A stretch of DNA of 36,379 bases from Planctomycetota bacterium (GCA_019186845.1 JABARW010000048.1:34977-71355); one strand, 5' to 3'. Shown: positions 1 through 8,146, counted from the stretch's first letter. The notes: a model not told the origin generated them from the letters alone. Numbers and translations are program-made.

Positions 1-538
1 CCGGGTCCAGGGCAATGGCGCGCGCCAGGCCCGCGCGCTTCTTCATGCCGCCCGAAACTTCGTAGGGAAACTTGTCGGCGGCGTCACCCATGCCCACAAG
101 CTCAAGCTTCAGGCGCACCATCAGGTCAATGGTGCTGCGCAACAGGTCTGTGTGCTGGGCAATAGGCAGGGCCACGTTTTCGGCCACTGTCAGGCCGTTG
201 AGCAGGGCGGAACTCTGAAACAGAACACCAAACTTGCGGCGGGCCTCCTCCCGGGTGCGCTTGTCGGCCGTGGTGATATCCACACCGTCCAACAGCACAC
301 GGCCGGCGTCCGGCGGCTCCGCTCCGATCATCATGCGCAGAAGTGTGCTCTTGCCGCACCCCGAGGGGCCCATGATCACGTACACTCGTCCGCGAGCCAG
401 CTCAAACGAGATGTCGTCCAGCACAACCTTGTCGCCGTAGCGCTTGGTCAGGTGCTCAACTTTTATGACGGGACCCTCGCTGCGCAGCTGGCCCTCGCCG
501 CGCGGCCGGGGAAGATCAATGTTCACCTGTCCCGCCAT
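1..538 (-). CDS. mlaF: MlaF-like ABC transporter ATPase, partial
   Basis: ATP-binding subunit of an Mla/Mkl-type ABC transporter, which powers phospholipid movement between inner and outer membranes. I translated the minus strand by hand from the ATG at 538. The 179 visible residues include Walker A GPSGCGKST, a Q-loop within VLFQSSALL and the ABC signature VSGGMKKR. The VSGGM form (instead of LSGGQ) is characteristic of the MlaF/Mkl family. The reading frame stays open to base 1, so the Walker B, D- and H-loop part lies outside the window. The start is 7 bases after the mlaE stop, so the two are surely co-transcribed. The first about 20 residues before VIKVEHLTKRYG are a slightly long, proline/arginine-containing lead-in. 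An MlaD-type substrate-binding protein would be expected next, beyond the window. Confidence 0.93.
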   Translation of the reverse strand, partial: MAGQVNIDLPRPRGEGQLRSEGPVIKVEHLTKRYGDKVVLDDISFELARGRVYVIMGPSGCGKSTLLRMMIGAEPPDAGRVLLDGVDITTADKRTREEARRKFGVLFQSSALLNGLTVAENVALPIAQHTDLLRSTIDLMVRLKLELVGMGDAADKFPYEVSGGMKKRAGLARAIALDP

Positions 539-545
539 GGGCCCC

Positions 546-1367
546 CTACTGGACGATGTCGTACCTGGCAAGGATGTTGTAGAAGAGCGCCAGCACGAAA
601 TCCGTGAAGATGATACTGACCAGACAGACCACGATGGCCTGCATGGTCGCGCGGCCGACCTCCATGGCGCTGCCCTGCACGGTGAAGCCCTTGTAGCAGC
701 AGACCACCGTGATAATGACGGCAAACACCGCGCTCTTGAACACGCCAAACGTGAAGTTCGAGATGTAGACAAACTGCTTGGTCACGTCGAGGTAGTCCTC
801 GGGAGGAATATTGAAGTTGTAGACGCCGATGATGAAGCCGCCAATCAGCGCCGCCGCGTCAAAGCAGATTGTCAGGCAAGGCAGCATGATCACGGCCGCA
901 AAAAAACGCGGCGCCACCAGATAGCCAATGGGATCGATGCCCATGGTTTCCAGCGCCTGGACTTCCTCGCCGACTTTCATCGTGCCAAGTTCGGCGGTGA
1001 AGCCCGCACCAACGCGGCCGGCAAAGATGATGGCTGCCAGCACGGGCCCCAGCGTGCGCAGCACACTGACGCCAACTACGCCGGCCACCAGCTCTTGGGG
1101 GCCATAGCGGCCCAGGGTTGGCGTAGTCTGGGCTACCAGGGTCATACCCACCAGAAAGCCCGTGAGGATCATGATGGGCGTGCTGCGTGCCCCGGTGTAG
1201 TCAATCTGCACCACGAGATCATGGCGGGGATAGATACGCCGGTTAATTACCCCCCGCACCGCATAAAGCGCGGCGCTGCCCCCAAAGCGCACCGTGCGAC
1301 CCAATGCGCTGAGCTGTGCATTGATGACGGACCCTACTGCGGTGAGCGACTCTGTCAGAATCAACAT
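546..1367 (-). CDS. mlaE: MlaE-family phospholipid ABC transporter permease
   Basis: Integral-membrane permease of the Mla phospholipid transport system (273 aa, normal length for the family). The family core is visible: an amphipathic N-terminus, then a hydrophobic segment around MILTGFLVGMTLVAQ. Next come the conserved stretch FAGRVGAGFTAELGTMKVGEE, with the MlaE-typical R-x-G-x-x-x-x-A-E-L-G-x-M pattern, and EVQALETMGIDPI. Several hydrophobic spans follow, including FGVFKSAVFAVIITVVCCY. It starts 3 bases after the stop of the STAS gene and is followed 7 bases later by mlaF, giving the order STAS-permease-ATPase. In proteobacteria MlaB (STAS) and MlaF/MlaE form one complex, and the gene order here suggests the same. 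No clear Shine-Dalgarno is seen; translational coupling to the preceding gene is likely. Confidence 0.93.
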   Translation of the reverse strand: MLILTESLTAVGSVINAQLSALGRTVRFGGSAALYAVRGVINRRIYPRHDLVVQIDYTGARSTPIMILTGFLVGMTLVAQTTPTLGRYGPQELVAGVVGVSVLRTLGPVLAAIIFAGRVGAGFTAELGTMKVGEEVQALETMGIDPIGYLVAPRFFAAVIMLPCLTICFDAAALIGGFIIGVYNFNIPPEDYLDVTKQFVYISNFTFGVFKSAVFAVIITVVCCYKGFTVQGSAMEVGRATMQAIVVCLVSIIFTDFVLALFYNILARYDIVQ

Positions 1368-1370
1368 GGG

Positions 1371-1745
1371 CTAGCCCGAAGTGGCCTGCGGCCTCAGCTT
1401 CTGAGTCCGCCGAATGCCTTCGTCAAGTGTGCTGTAACAGTCACAGACCACGTCAATGGCTTGTAGCACCTCGAGCAGCCGCCGCACGGGAGGCGACTGC
1501 CCCACCAGCCCAAGTACCCGCGACTTCAGCCGCAACTGGGCGTGGAACTCCGCCAGAACAGCCACACCCGCGCTGTCCATTCCCTCAACCCCGGAAAGGT
1601 CAAGGAGAATCGCCGGACATTCGATGCACAAGGTTTCCCACAGCCGTTTTCGAAGCATGGGGGCATTGGCGGCATCCACATAACCGCCCACCCGCAGCAC
1701 CCAGGCTTTCCTGACGATGCCTGTCGAGAACTTCAGCTTTTGCAT
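1371..1745 (-). CDS. STAS-domain protein, probable MlaB-like subunit
   Basis: Small cytoplasmic STAS-domain protein (124 aa from the chosen start). The STAS signature is the stretch LLDLSGVEGMDSAGVAVLAE, where D-S-A-G is the loop that carries the regulatory serine in anti-sigma-factor antagonists. Placed directly in front of mlaE and mlaF, it most likely plays the MlaB role of binding and stabilising the ATPase. A role as an RsbV-type antagonist is the alternative, since a partner switch is encoded nearby at 2370-5677. The frame is open to an upstream start at 1832. I chose the ATG at 1745 because STAS proteins begin just before the first strand (MQKLKFSTG), and the longer form would run into the divergent pgpA gene. 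Confidence 0.8.
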   Translation of the reverse strand: MQKLKFSTGIVRKAWVLRVGGYVDAANAPMLRKRLWETLCIECPAILLDLSGVEGMDSAGVAVLAEFHAQLRLKSRVLGLVGQSPPVRRLLEVLQAIDVVCDCYSTLDEGIRRTQKLRPQATSG

Positions 1746-1805
1746 GGCCGCACATTCCGCTAAAAGAACGCCGGCCCTCAACCCCCGCGACAGGATAGCA
1801 GCATT

Positions 1806-2342
1806 TTGCACCCTGCCTACACAGACCCGCAACGCCGCCCAAAACCCCAGGATCCGCCTCTGGCAGATCGCCTGCGCCCCGAGGTCCTGCTGGGCAGTCT
1901 ATTCCTGAGCGGCTTTGCCCCTGTACTCCGGGGAACGGCGGGCACGACTGTGGCCGCCGTGGGCCTTGGACTGTGGATGAAGCTCGCCGCCAATGAGCCT
2001 CTGGCGCTCTGGGGGGCCGCTGTAGCCCTTTGTCTGGCCAGCCTGGGCTTGGGCGAAAGAGTGCTGCGCCGCTTGGGCCAGGACCATGACCCCAGCTGGT
2101 TTGTGATGGATGAGGCGGCGGCCTTTGCCCTGTTGCTGGCTCTACTTGGAAACCCAAGCTGGGCCGACTTTTGCTTCGCCTTCATCGTTTTCCGCTTTTA
2201 CGATATCGCCAAACCTTGGCCCGTCAGCAGCTTCGAACTCCTGCCGCGCAGTGCAGGCATACTCGCGGACGATCTGGCTGCCGCGTGCCTTGGAGCGTGG
2301 ACAATCTGGACCGTGCGCCTTCTGGCGCAGGTCCATGGATAG
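1806..2342 (+). CDS. pgpA: Phosphatidylglycerophosphatase A
   Basis: Inner-membrane phosphatase that converts phosphatidylglycerophosphate to phosphatidylglycerol. Family motifs appear in order. GTAGTTVAA is at about residue 43. DHDPSWFVMDEA is at 93-104, where the family has D-x-D-P-x-x-x-V-x-D-E. FRFYDIAKPWPV is at about 128-139 and GILADDLAA is near 150. Hydrophobic spans fill the space between. The expected small residues of the usual G-T-x-G-S and D-D-x-x-A-G motifs are mildly changed here. The start codon is TTG at 1806, with AGGA about 10 bases upstream; no ATG gives a complete protein. It is divergent from the STAS/Mla operon, with 60 bases between them, and lies 27 bases before the RsbU-like gene, so it may share a transcript with the signalling genes. 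Confidence 0.88.
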   Translation: MHPAYTDPQRRPKPQDPPLADRLRPEVLLGSLFLSGFAPVLRGTAGTTVAAVGLGLWMKLAANEPLALWGAAVALCLASLGLGERVLRRLGQDHDPSWFVMDEAAAFALLLALLGNPSWADFCFAFIVFRFYDIAKPWPVSSFELLPRSAGILADDLAAACLGAWTIWTVRLLAQVHG

Positions 2343-2369
2343 AAACCATGAAGGACGGTCGGCTCAACG

Positions 2370-4658
2370 ATGGCTAATACACCGCCCAAAGGCCCCAGCA
2401 GCCCGGGAGCCAAACCCCCATCCGCTCCGGCAGAGAAGCCGGCTTCACGACCCGCTCAGGGACGCCTCAACACGCCGCCCCCAGCCGCGGCCCGGAAATC
2501 CTCGGGGCAGATCCCGGCCCACGGAGCCAGCGGAGGCACCGTACCGCCTCCTCCCCCTGCCAGCCGCGGCACTTCGACCGCCGCTGCCGCGCCGGGGCAG
2601 CCTGCGCGCCGCGTGATTGTCTCCACCAAGCCCCAAGGCCTGCCCATCAAGATGAAGGTGGTCCTGGCCATGAGCGGCCTGACCATCGCTATCGTGGTAG
2701 TCATCTTCCTTATCGTTCAGGCTATCGGACGTTCCAGCCTCGAGGCCACGGTCGAGCAGTCGGGCCGCGCCAACCTTCAACAGGCCGAAGCGCTGTACGA
2801 GAACTATCGCAACACCGTGTCTGACACGGGCATGATTGCCTACTTTTCACAGGGAAACACTCGCACCAAGTTCGACACCTACTGGCGCGGCCTGCACAAG
2901 GAATGGCCCAAGGTCCGAACGGGCGCGACCATCCAGTTCCCCTGGTTCAACACACAGATTCCGGCTTGCCGTTCCTTCGCCAACTATCAGCAACTGATCA
3001 ATGATCGCATCTGGGTCGTGATCGCCTCGGAACTCAAGACCGTCGGGGACCAGGGTCAGCTTGCCGCCCTCACGGACGATCAGCGCGGCCAGATCATCGG
3101 CCCCCAAGCCTGGGCGGACCTCAAGAAGCTGGCTCCGGGCGCAGTGTTGCCTGAACCTTCTACTCCGCGCGTCGTCAATGACGAGGCCATGCGTACGTTC
3201 AAGGACTACTTCTCCGACCTGCAGACGGCCTACCAGGTCAAAGGCAAACCCTGGGAAGATCTGCGCACCAAGCTCGCGAACGAGACGATGAACTCGCTCA
3301 TCGCCGATACAAGGGGCGGTCTGCGGCGCGTGATTTACACTGAGTACCGCAAGGACTTCTCCGGCACGCTTGACGCGCTCACGAACGCCGACGACAGCCA
3401 AATCCGCCTGATCCAGTTCGAAATCAAGGTCGGCATGCTGCCGGGTTTTGAGCCCCGCGAGATGTCTCTCGTCAGCCACGCCAAAACCGACAAGAAGCCT
3501 GATCTGAGCCAGTCTTCGGCAAAACGCACCGCGGGCGACATCGAGATCGACCCGGCAGCCACTGCCTTTGAAGAGCCCGCTTTCAGCTTCTCGCGTGACC
3601 AACGCTCCGGTGACACTGTCACGCTCTACCTGGACCGCAAGTACATCAACGCCCGCCAGAGCAACCTGGTGCTGACTCTGCTCGGCGTTTCCGTCGTGGC
3701 CATTCTGGTAGCGGTAGGCATGGCGTTCTTCGTCGGTGGCAACATTACGCGCCCCCTGCAAGTCCTGATGCAGGACATCCAGATCATCAGCGGCGGCAAC
3801 TTCGACCATCGTCCCCTGGCCCAAAGCGGCGACGAAGTGGGGATCGTCTCGCGCTTGCTGGGCGACATGGCGGCGGGCCTCAAGCAGGCGCAGGAAGTCT
3901 GGGCCGAGAATCAGTCGCGCAAGCACGACCTGGACATCGCCAAGGAAATCCAGGAGAACCTGCTGCCCAAGCACGTGCCGCGCATTGCGGGCTATGATGT
4001 CAGTGCCTATTACTCGCCCAGCAAGGAAGTCGGCGGCGACTACTACGACTTCTTCCTCGTGGACAAGACCCACCTGGGCATGATCTGCGCCGACGTATCC
4101 GGCAAAGGCATCCCCGGCTCCATGGTCATGATGATGACCAAGGCGCTTGTCAGCTACGAGGCCGAGTCGAACCTCAGCCCGCGCGACATTTTCTGCAAAG
4201 TCAACCGTACCTTGGCCAAGGACATCAAGCGCGGCATGTTCGTAACGGCCTTCTACATGCTGCTGGATATTCCTACGGCAAGGCTCACGGTGGCCAGCGC
4301 GGGCCACAACCCGCTCTTGATGTATCGGGCCAGCACCAAGCAATGCGTCGAGATCAATCCGGGCGGCATTGCCCTGGGCTTTGACAAGGACGGCCGTCTG
4401 TTTGAACGCAACATGAAGGAAGAAACGATTCAGCTGCAGCGCGGCGACCGCGTGGTGATCTACACCGACGGCGTGACGGAGGCCATGAGCCCCGACGGTC
4501 AGGAGTTCAGCAGCGAACGCCTGATCCAGATCACGACCCAGGCCGCCAATGCGCCTTCGAGCCAGTACTTGACCACGTTGGTCAACGCCCTGCAGGCTCA
4601 CGCCCAGAGCGACGACCAGCACGACGACATCACGATCGTGACAGTGAAGGTGGGATAA
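2370..4658 (+). CDS. RsbU-like sensor PP2C phosphatase (HAMP-SpoIIE)
   Basis: Membrane-bound serine phosphatase of the SpoIIE/RsbU family (762 aa) that should dephosphorylate an RsbV-type antagonist in response to an external or envelope signal. Order of parts: a cytoplasmic Pro/Ala/Ser-rich tail (1-90), transmembrane helix (about 95-119), a large extracytoplasmic sensor region of about 310 residues with no family I recognise, a second helix (about 431-456), HAMP (to about 508), a short coiled-coil linker, then the SpoIIE domain. Catalytic landmarks are VGGDYYDFF, ICADVSGKGIPGSMV, GHNPLLMYR, YTDGVTEAMSPDG and HDDITIVTVKVG, which carry the expected metal-binding aspartates, so it should be active. 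The kinase and antagonist genes follow at 4816 and 5321. AAGGA at 2351-2355 is a plausible, somewhat distant ribosome site. Confidence 0.9.
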   Translation: MANTPPKGPSSPGAKPPSAPAEKPASRPAQGRLNTPPPAAARKSSGQIPAHGASGGTVPPPPPASRGTSTAAAAPGQPARRVIVSTKPQGLPIKMKVVLAMSGLTIAIVVVIFLIVQAIGRSSLEATVEQSGRANLQQAEALYENYRNTVSDTGMIAYFSQGNTRTKFDTYWRGLHKEWPKVRTGATIQFPWFNTQIPACRSFANYQQLINDRIWVVIASELKTVGDQGQLAALTDDQRGQIIGPQAWADLKKLAPGAVLPEPSTPRVVNDEAMRTFKDYFSDLQTAYQVKGKPWEDLRTKLANETMNSLIADTRGGLRRVIYTEYRKDFSGTLDALTNADDSQIRLIQFEIKVGMLPGFEPREMSLVSHAKTDKKPDLSQSSAKRTAGDIEIDPAATAFEEPAFSFSRDQRSGDTVTLYLDRKYINARQSNLVLTLLGVSVVAILVAVGMAFFVGGNITRPLQVLMQDIQIISGGNFDHRPLAQSGDEVGIVSRLLGDMAAGLKQAQEVWAENQSRKHDLDIAKEIQENLLPKHVPRIAGYDVSAYYSPSKEVGGDYYDFFLVDKTHLGMICADVSGKGIPGSMVMMMTKALVSYEAESNLSPRDIFCKVNRTLAKDIKRGMFVTAFYMLLDIPTARLTVASAGHNPLLMYRASTKQCVEINPGGIALGFDKDGRLFERNMKEETIQLQRGDRVVIYTDGVTEAMSPDGQEFSSERLIQITTQAANAPSSQYLTTLVNALQAHAQSDDQHDDITIVTVKVG

Positions 4659-4815
4659 AGGGAACAAGCGGACGAGTGAAGGGGCCGCACCGGGAAACCA
4701 TGGCGTGGAAGCAACGGGGTGCCAAGGTTTGCCCCGAAGTAAAGGCAGGGCGGGGTGTCCCAAAGGCAGACCAGGCAAATGAAGAAACAACCGGGCTGTG
4801 CACTGGAGTGACGGA

Positions 4816-5265
4816 ATGTCTCAAGCGCACGTATCAGATCGCATCGAGGTCGATGCCAAGACCGCGAACCTGGCCAAGGTCCGCGAGTTCCTGCATGGCG
4901 CCATCAAACGATCTTCGCTGCCGGCTGGCGACATCAACAAGGTGGTGCTGGCCGTGGATGAGGCGGTGGCCAACATCATCCAGCATGGCTACGTCGGGCG
5001 TGATGACGGCAAGGTCGAGGTGCAGATCGAGGCGGACGGTTCCCGCTTCACCATCCGCATCCTTGATTCTGGCATCAGCTACGACACGGCCAAAGGCGCC
5101 AATGCCAACGCCGACCTCGACCTGAAGTCGCACATCAGCGCGGGCTCCAAGCGCGGCTTGGGGCTGTTCATCATGCGCAAGGTGATGGATGAAGTGCAGT
5201 ACAGTTCACGTGAAGGCCAGCAGAACGTGCTGACCCTCGTAAAGTACATCAAGGCGCCGGCCTGA
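4816..5265 (+). CDS. RsbW-like anti-sigma factor serine kinase
   Basis: GHKL-type ATPase/serine kinase of the RsbW/SpoIIAB class (149 aa). It phosphorylates an RsbV-type antagonist and, when the antagonist is unavailable, sequesters a partner, classically a sigma factor. The N-box is AVDEAVANIIQHGY, with the catalytic E and the Mg-binding N. The G1 box is ILDSGISYD. The G2/lid region is SKRGLGLFIMRKVMDEV. I start at the ATG at 4816, because GGAG at 4805-4808 lies 7 bases upstream; an in-frame start at 4798 would precede that site. It sits between the phosphatase and the antagonist, completing a three-gene partner switch. No sigma factor gene is next to it, so the final target is not visible here. 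Confidence 0.9.
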   Translation: MSQAHVSDRIEVDAKTANLAKVREFLHGAIKRSSLPAGDINKVVLAVDEAVANIIQHGYVGRDDGKVEVQIEADGSRFTIRILDSGISYDTAKGANANADLDLKSHISAGSKRGLGLFIMRKVMDEVQYSSREGQQNVLTLVKYIKAPA

Positions 5266-5320
5266 GCGGACACGGCAAGAGCGGCAGGGCAACCAGGTTC
5301 CGAGATCCAGGGTCAAATAC

Positions 5321-5677
5321 ATGCGCGAGTTCGAGATCAATCTTGAACAACTGTCTCCCGAGGTCACCCTCATCCACGTGGCGGGCTGGCTGGATGCACA
5401 TACCTTTGAGTACATGGAGCAGACCGTCAACAACCTCTTTACCGAGGGTAAAGTGCGCATCGCCATCGACTTGAGCCAGGTCGAGTACATCTCTTCAGCG
5501 GGCGCCGGCGTCTTCATCGGAAGCCTCGCTACCGCCCACGAGCGCGGCGGCAACATCGTACTCATGAATCCCACGGAGCCGGTCAAGGAAGTCTTCGACA
5601 TGCTGGGCCTCTCACAAGTATTCACCTTTGCCCAGACCAAGCCCGCAGCCCTGACGGCGCTGAAAGCCGCCAAGTAG
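5321..5677 (+). CDS. RsbV-like STAS anti-sigma factor antagonist
   Basis: STAS-domain antagonist (118 aa) of the RsbV/SpoIIAA type. The hallmark is IDLSQVEYISSAGAGVFIGS, where the second serine of I-S-S-A-G is the expected phosphorylation site. In its unphosphorylated form it would bind the RsbW-like kinase at 4816 and free that kinase's target. The RsbU-like phosphatase at 2370 would regenerate it. It is 55 bases downstream of the kinase gene and in the same direction. The whole module therefore reads phosphatase, kinase, antagonist in order of transcription. Compared with the STAS protein at 1371, this one keeps the full SSAG loop and is the better candidate for the true switch component. 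Confidence 0.9.
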   Translation: MREFEINLEQLSPEVTLIHVAGWLDAHTFEYMEQTVNNLFTEGKVRIAIDLSQVEYISSAGAGVFIGSLATAHERGGNIVLMNPTEPVKEVFDMLGLSQVFTFAQTKPAALTALKAAK

Positions 5678-5798
5678 CTGTGCCGAGCGCCGAAGAGACA
5701 GCGATGGCCGACACTGTGTCAGTCGAACTCTGCTTCTATCCGCCCTCTAACTGATCCATCCTTGCGCCCCACGCGGCCTATCTTACCCTTGCAGCGCC

Positions 5799-7436
5799 AT
5801 GCCACGCATCGAGCCGCGACTTCTCAAGGGTTTCCGCGATTACCTGCCCGAGGTAATGATTCCGCGCACGCGCATGCTGCGCAAGATCGCCGCAGTTTTT
5901 GAGCGCTTTGGCTTTGAACCGCTCGACACTCCCGCTATCGAATATGCCGACATCCTCATGGGCAAACTTGGCCCTGAGGCGGAGAAACTCTTCTACCGCT
6001 TCCGCGATTCCGGCGACCGTGACGTGGCTTTGCGCTACGAACTGACCGTCAGCCTCGCGCGCGTCGTGGCCCAGTACAGCACCGACCTGCCGCGCCCCTT
6101 TAAGCGCTACCAGATGGGGCCCGTGTGGCGCGCCGAGGCGCCCAGCATGGAGCGCGGGCGGTTCCGCGAGTTCTGGCAGTGCGACGTCGACATCGTGGGC
6201 AGCCATTCCCTGCTCGCCGATGCCGAATGCCTGGCTGTCGATCATGCGGTCATGCAGGCCGTGGGCGTCAAGACGCACCTCATCCGCTTCAACAACCGCA
6301 AGCTGTTCCGAGGCCTTCAGGAAAAGCTGGGCATCAATCAGGATGCCCTGATGGCCGCAATCATGCGGGCCGTCGACAAGTTCGACAAGGTCGGGCGTGA
6401 GGGTGTTGAGAAGGAGCTTGCCGCGCTTGAGGGAGTCGATGCGGCGGCACGCCAGACCGTGCTCGCCTTCCTCGACCTGGCCAAGTTTGAAGGCGGCAAT
6501 GATGCCCGCATCGGCAAACTATCCGAGTTCCTGGGCAGCGCAGCCAGCGGCCAGCTGGGCTGTTCGGAGTTGCGCGAGGTGCTTGTAGAGGCGCGCCGCA
6601 TGGGCGTGCCTGAGAAGCACCTGCTGGTGGACGCGACCATCGTGCGCGGCCTCGACTACTACACGGGCACGGTGTTCGAAACGACGCTGAGCGACGCCCC
6701 CTCTTTTGGCAGCGTGATGTCCGGCGGGCGCTATGACGGGCTCGTGGGCCTGTTCGCCGGCAAAGACGAGCCCGCCGTGGGCATATCCGTGGGCATTGAC
6801 CGGTTGCTGGCGGCCCTGGAGAGCGCCAGCCTGCTCATGAAGAGCAAGGCCAGCGCCTCGGTGCTGGTCACCGTCTTCGACGAGACCTGCCTCGAATACG
6901 CCCTGAAATCTGCCACAGAACTGCGCCGCGCAGGCGTAAACACCGAGGTTTACCTTGAGGTCGGCGCCAAACTCAAAAAGCAGCTGGCCTACGCCGAGCG
7001 CAAGGCCATACCGCTGGTGGTGATTGCCGGGCCGGAAGAAATCGCCGCGGGCGAGACGCAGCTGCGCGTCATGGGAACGGGCGAACAGTTGCGCCTCAAA
7101 CTCACTGAACTGCCCCAGGCGGCGATGTCACGCTTTGTGGAGCCCGACCCCAACACGGCGGCGGGCCGCACCTGGGATTGGGCCTTCAAGCCGGAGATGA
7201 TCGAGCGCGTGCCGGAAGTTGGCGGGCTGTTTCTGCTGCGGGACGAAACCCGCGTCGTCAAGTTCGCGGGCTGGGCCAAGTATGGCGACTTGCGCAACGC
7301 CATCCGCCGCAGCCTCGGCCCCGCCCAGGCCACCAAGGTGAAAACCTTTGACTGGTACGAGATTCGCGAGGACGAACTCAGCGAGGCCCTGTGCGAGTTC
7401 GTCGTGGCCCGCCTCAAGCCCGAATTCAACGCTTGA
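5799..7436 (+). CDS. hisS: Histidyl-tRNA synthetase with extra C-terminal domain
   Basis: Class II synthetase that charges tRNA-His (545 aa, about 100 residues longer than a typical bacterial enzyme). Motif 2 region: YQMGPVWRAE followed by GRFREFWQCDVD, closer to the eukaryote-like HisRS wording than to E. coli. The histidine-A loop is LVDATIVRGLDYYTGTVFE and motif 3 is VGISVGIDRLL, so it is a full synthetase and not a HisZ regulator. The anticodon-binding domain follows (YLEVGAKLKKQLAYAERKAI). After a short linker, residues about 472-545 form an additional domain that resembles a GIY-YIG fold: G476-L477-F478, ten residues, then F489-A490-G491, and an ending KPEFNA like UvrC's P-x-Y-N. Both signature tyrosines are Phe, so nuclease activity is unlikely. 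Its last 11 bases overlap the convergent gene at 7426. Confidence 0.93.
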   Translation: MPRIEPRLLKGFRDYLPEVMIPRTRMLRKIAAVFERFGFEPLDTPAIEYADILMGKLGPEAEKLFYRFRDSGDRDVALRYELTVSLARVVAQYSTDLPRPFKRYQMGPVWRAEAPSMERGRFREFWQCDVDIVGSHSLLADAECLAVDHAVMQAVGVKTHLIRFNNRKLFRGLQEKLGINQDALMAAIMRAVDKFDKVGREGVEKELAALEGVDAAARQTVLAFLDLAKFEGGNDARIGKLSEFLGSAASGQLGCSELREVLVEARRMGVPEKHLLVDATIVRGLDYYTGTVFETTLSDAPSFGSVMSGGRYDGLVGLFAGKDEPAVGISVGIDRLLAALESASLLMKSKASASVLVTVFDETCLEYALKSATELRRAGVNTEVYLEVGAKLKKQLAYAERKAIPLVVIAGPEEIAAGETQLRVMGTGEQLRLKLTELPQAAMSRFVEPDPNTAAGRTWDWAFKPEMIERVPEVGGLFLLRDETRVVKFAGWAKYGDLRNAIRRSLGPAQATKVKTFDWYEIREDELSEALCEFVVARLKPEFNA

Positions 7437-8031
7437 ACAGCCTCGCGGCCCGCTCGAAGTCCTCGGGCCGGTCAATCTCCACAAACGCGTCCCAGTCCAG
7501 CTCCAGCAGAGGCATCTCGGACGTGGGGCCCGAGAATCCGTACTTGCCAAACTCCGACAGTCGCCATGCCTCAAAACAACGGACTGCATAGGGCTCGGGC
7601 TGGGGGACTCCCGCCCTTGCCCGAGATGCCCAGAAGCCGGCCGGCGGCCTGGACGCCCCCGTTATACAGCGATGCTGCTTCAGCATTCCCAGCGCCAACT
7701 TCAGCGCGGTCTCGTCCCGCAGCGGAGCCGTCTGGCGCAAAATGAGCGCGGCATCGCCGAGGCCTGCCGCTGGGGCGAGATCGGCAAGCGTCGCCACCCA
7801 CTGCATTGCGCCCGCCTCACGGCAGCCGAAGTCGGCCACCAATTCCAGAACGGTTTCATCGGGCTCGATGGTCAGCACGCTAATGAATTCGGGCCCCGTC
7901 AGGCGAGCGGCCAGCTCCAGCGCGTGACGCAGCAGGTTGACGCCTCCTGCCGCCAGCGTGCCCGGCGGCACGAGGCGGCCGGCGGCCAGCCGCAAATCCC
8001 GTGACATTTCAATGCCGATGTGCACCGCCAT
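7426..8031 (-). CDS. Degenerate NeuA/SpsF-like cytidylyltransferase family protein
   Basis: Probable nucleotidyltransferase-fold protein (201 aa) of the CMP-sugar synthetase (NeuA/SpsF) type, of uncertain activity. Positional resemblance to the family: an N-terminal HIGIEMSRDLRLAAGRLVPP where active members have A-R-x-G-S-x-R-L-P-G-K. Next come VLTIEPDETVLELVADFGC (family: strand, then D-x-E-I-x-x-x-A-x-x-x-G), AALILRQTAPLRDETALKLA (family: Q-x-T-P-L-R), and a tail LDWDAFVEIDRPEDFERAARL typical of the family's last helix. The glycine/lysine-rich nucleotide loop is poorly conserved, so it may be catalytically altered or dead. The start is uncertain: ATG at 8031 fits the family alignment best, while ATG at 8073 would add 14 residues. 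Its stop lies inside the 3' end of hisS. Confidence 0.6.
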   Translation of the reverse strand: MAVHIGIEMSRDLRLAAGRLVPPGTLAAGGVNLLRHALELAARLTGPEFISVLTIEPDETVLELVADFGCREAGAMQWVATLADLAPAAGLGDAALILRQTAPLRDETALKLALGMLKQHRCITGASRPPAGFWASRARAGVPQPEPYAVRCFEAWRLSEFGKYGFSGPTSEMPLLELDWDAFVEIDRPEDFERAARLFKR

Positions 8032-8146
8032 AAGGGTGTTTAACCACACATCAGCGGGCATGAACACAGACATTTCGCCGCGCGCCCCATTTCAAAGCGC
8101 GGGCAGGTGTGTTTATCTGTGTGCGCTGAGATTGCAGGAAACAGGC

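Noticed and set aside
2847..4790. 647-codon minus-strand frame opposite the RsbU-like gene
   Set aside because: It is a long antisense shadow typical of GC-rich coding DNA. The plus strand has all catalytic motifs of a SpoIIE phosphatase.
4676..5125. 149-codon plus-strand frame before and over the RsbW-like gene
   Set aside because: It overlaps the kinase gene in another frame and has a low-complexity Arg/Ser composition. The 157-base gap between phosphatase and kinase shows no other feature.
5710..5720. GACAC-T-GTGTC palindrome in the gap before hisS
   Set aside because: Arms of five bases are short enough to occur by chance, and no second copy was noticed.
5799..7436. Possibility that the HisRS-like gene is the HisZ regulatory paralogue
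   Set aside because: The histidine-binding loop and class II motifs are complete and the anticodon-binding domain is present. HisZ lacks that domain and is shorter.
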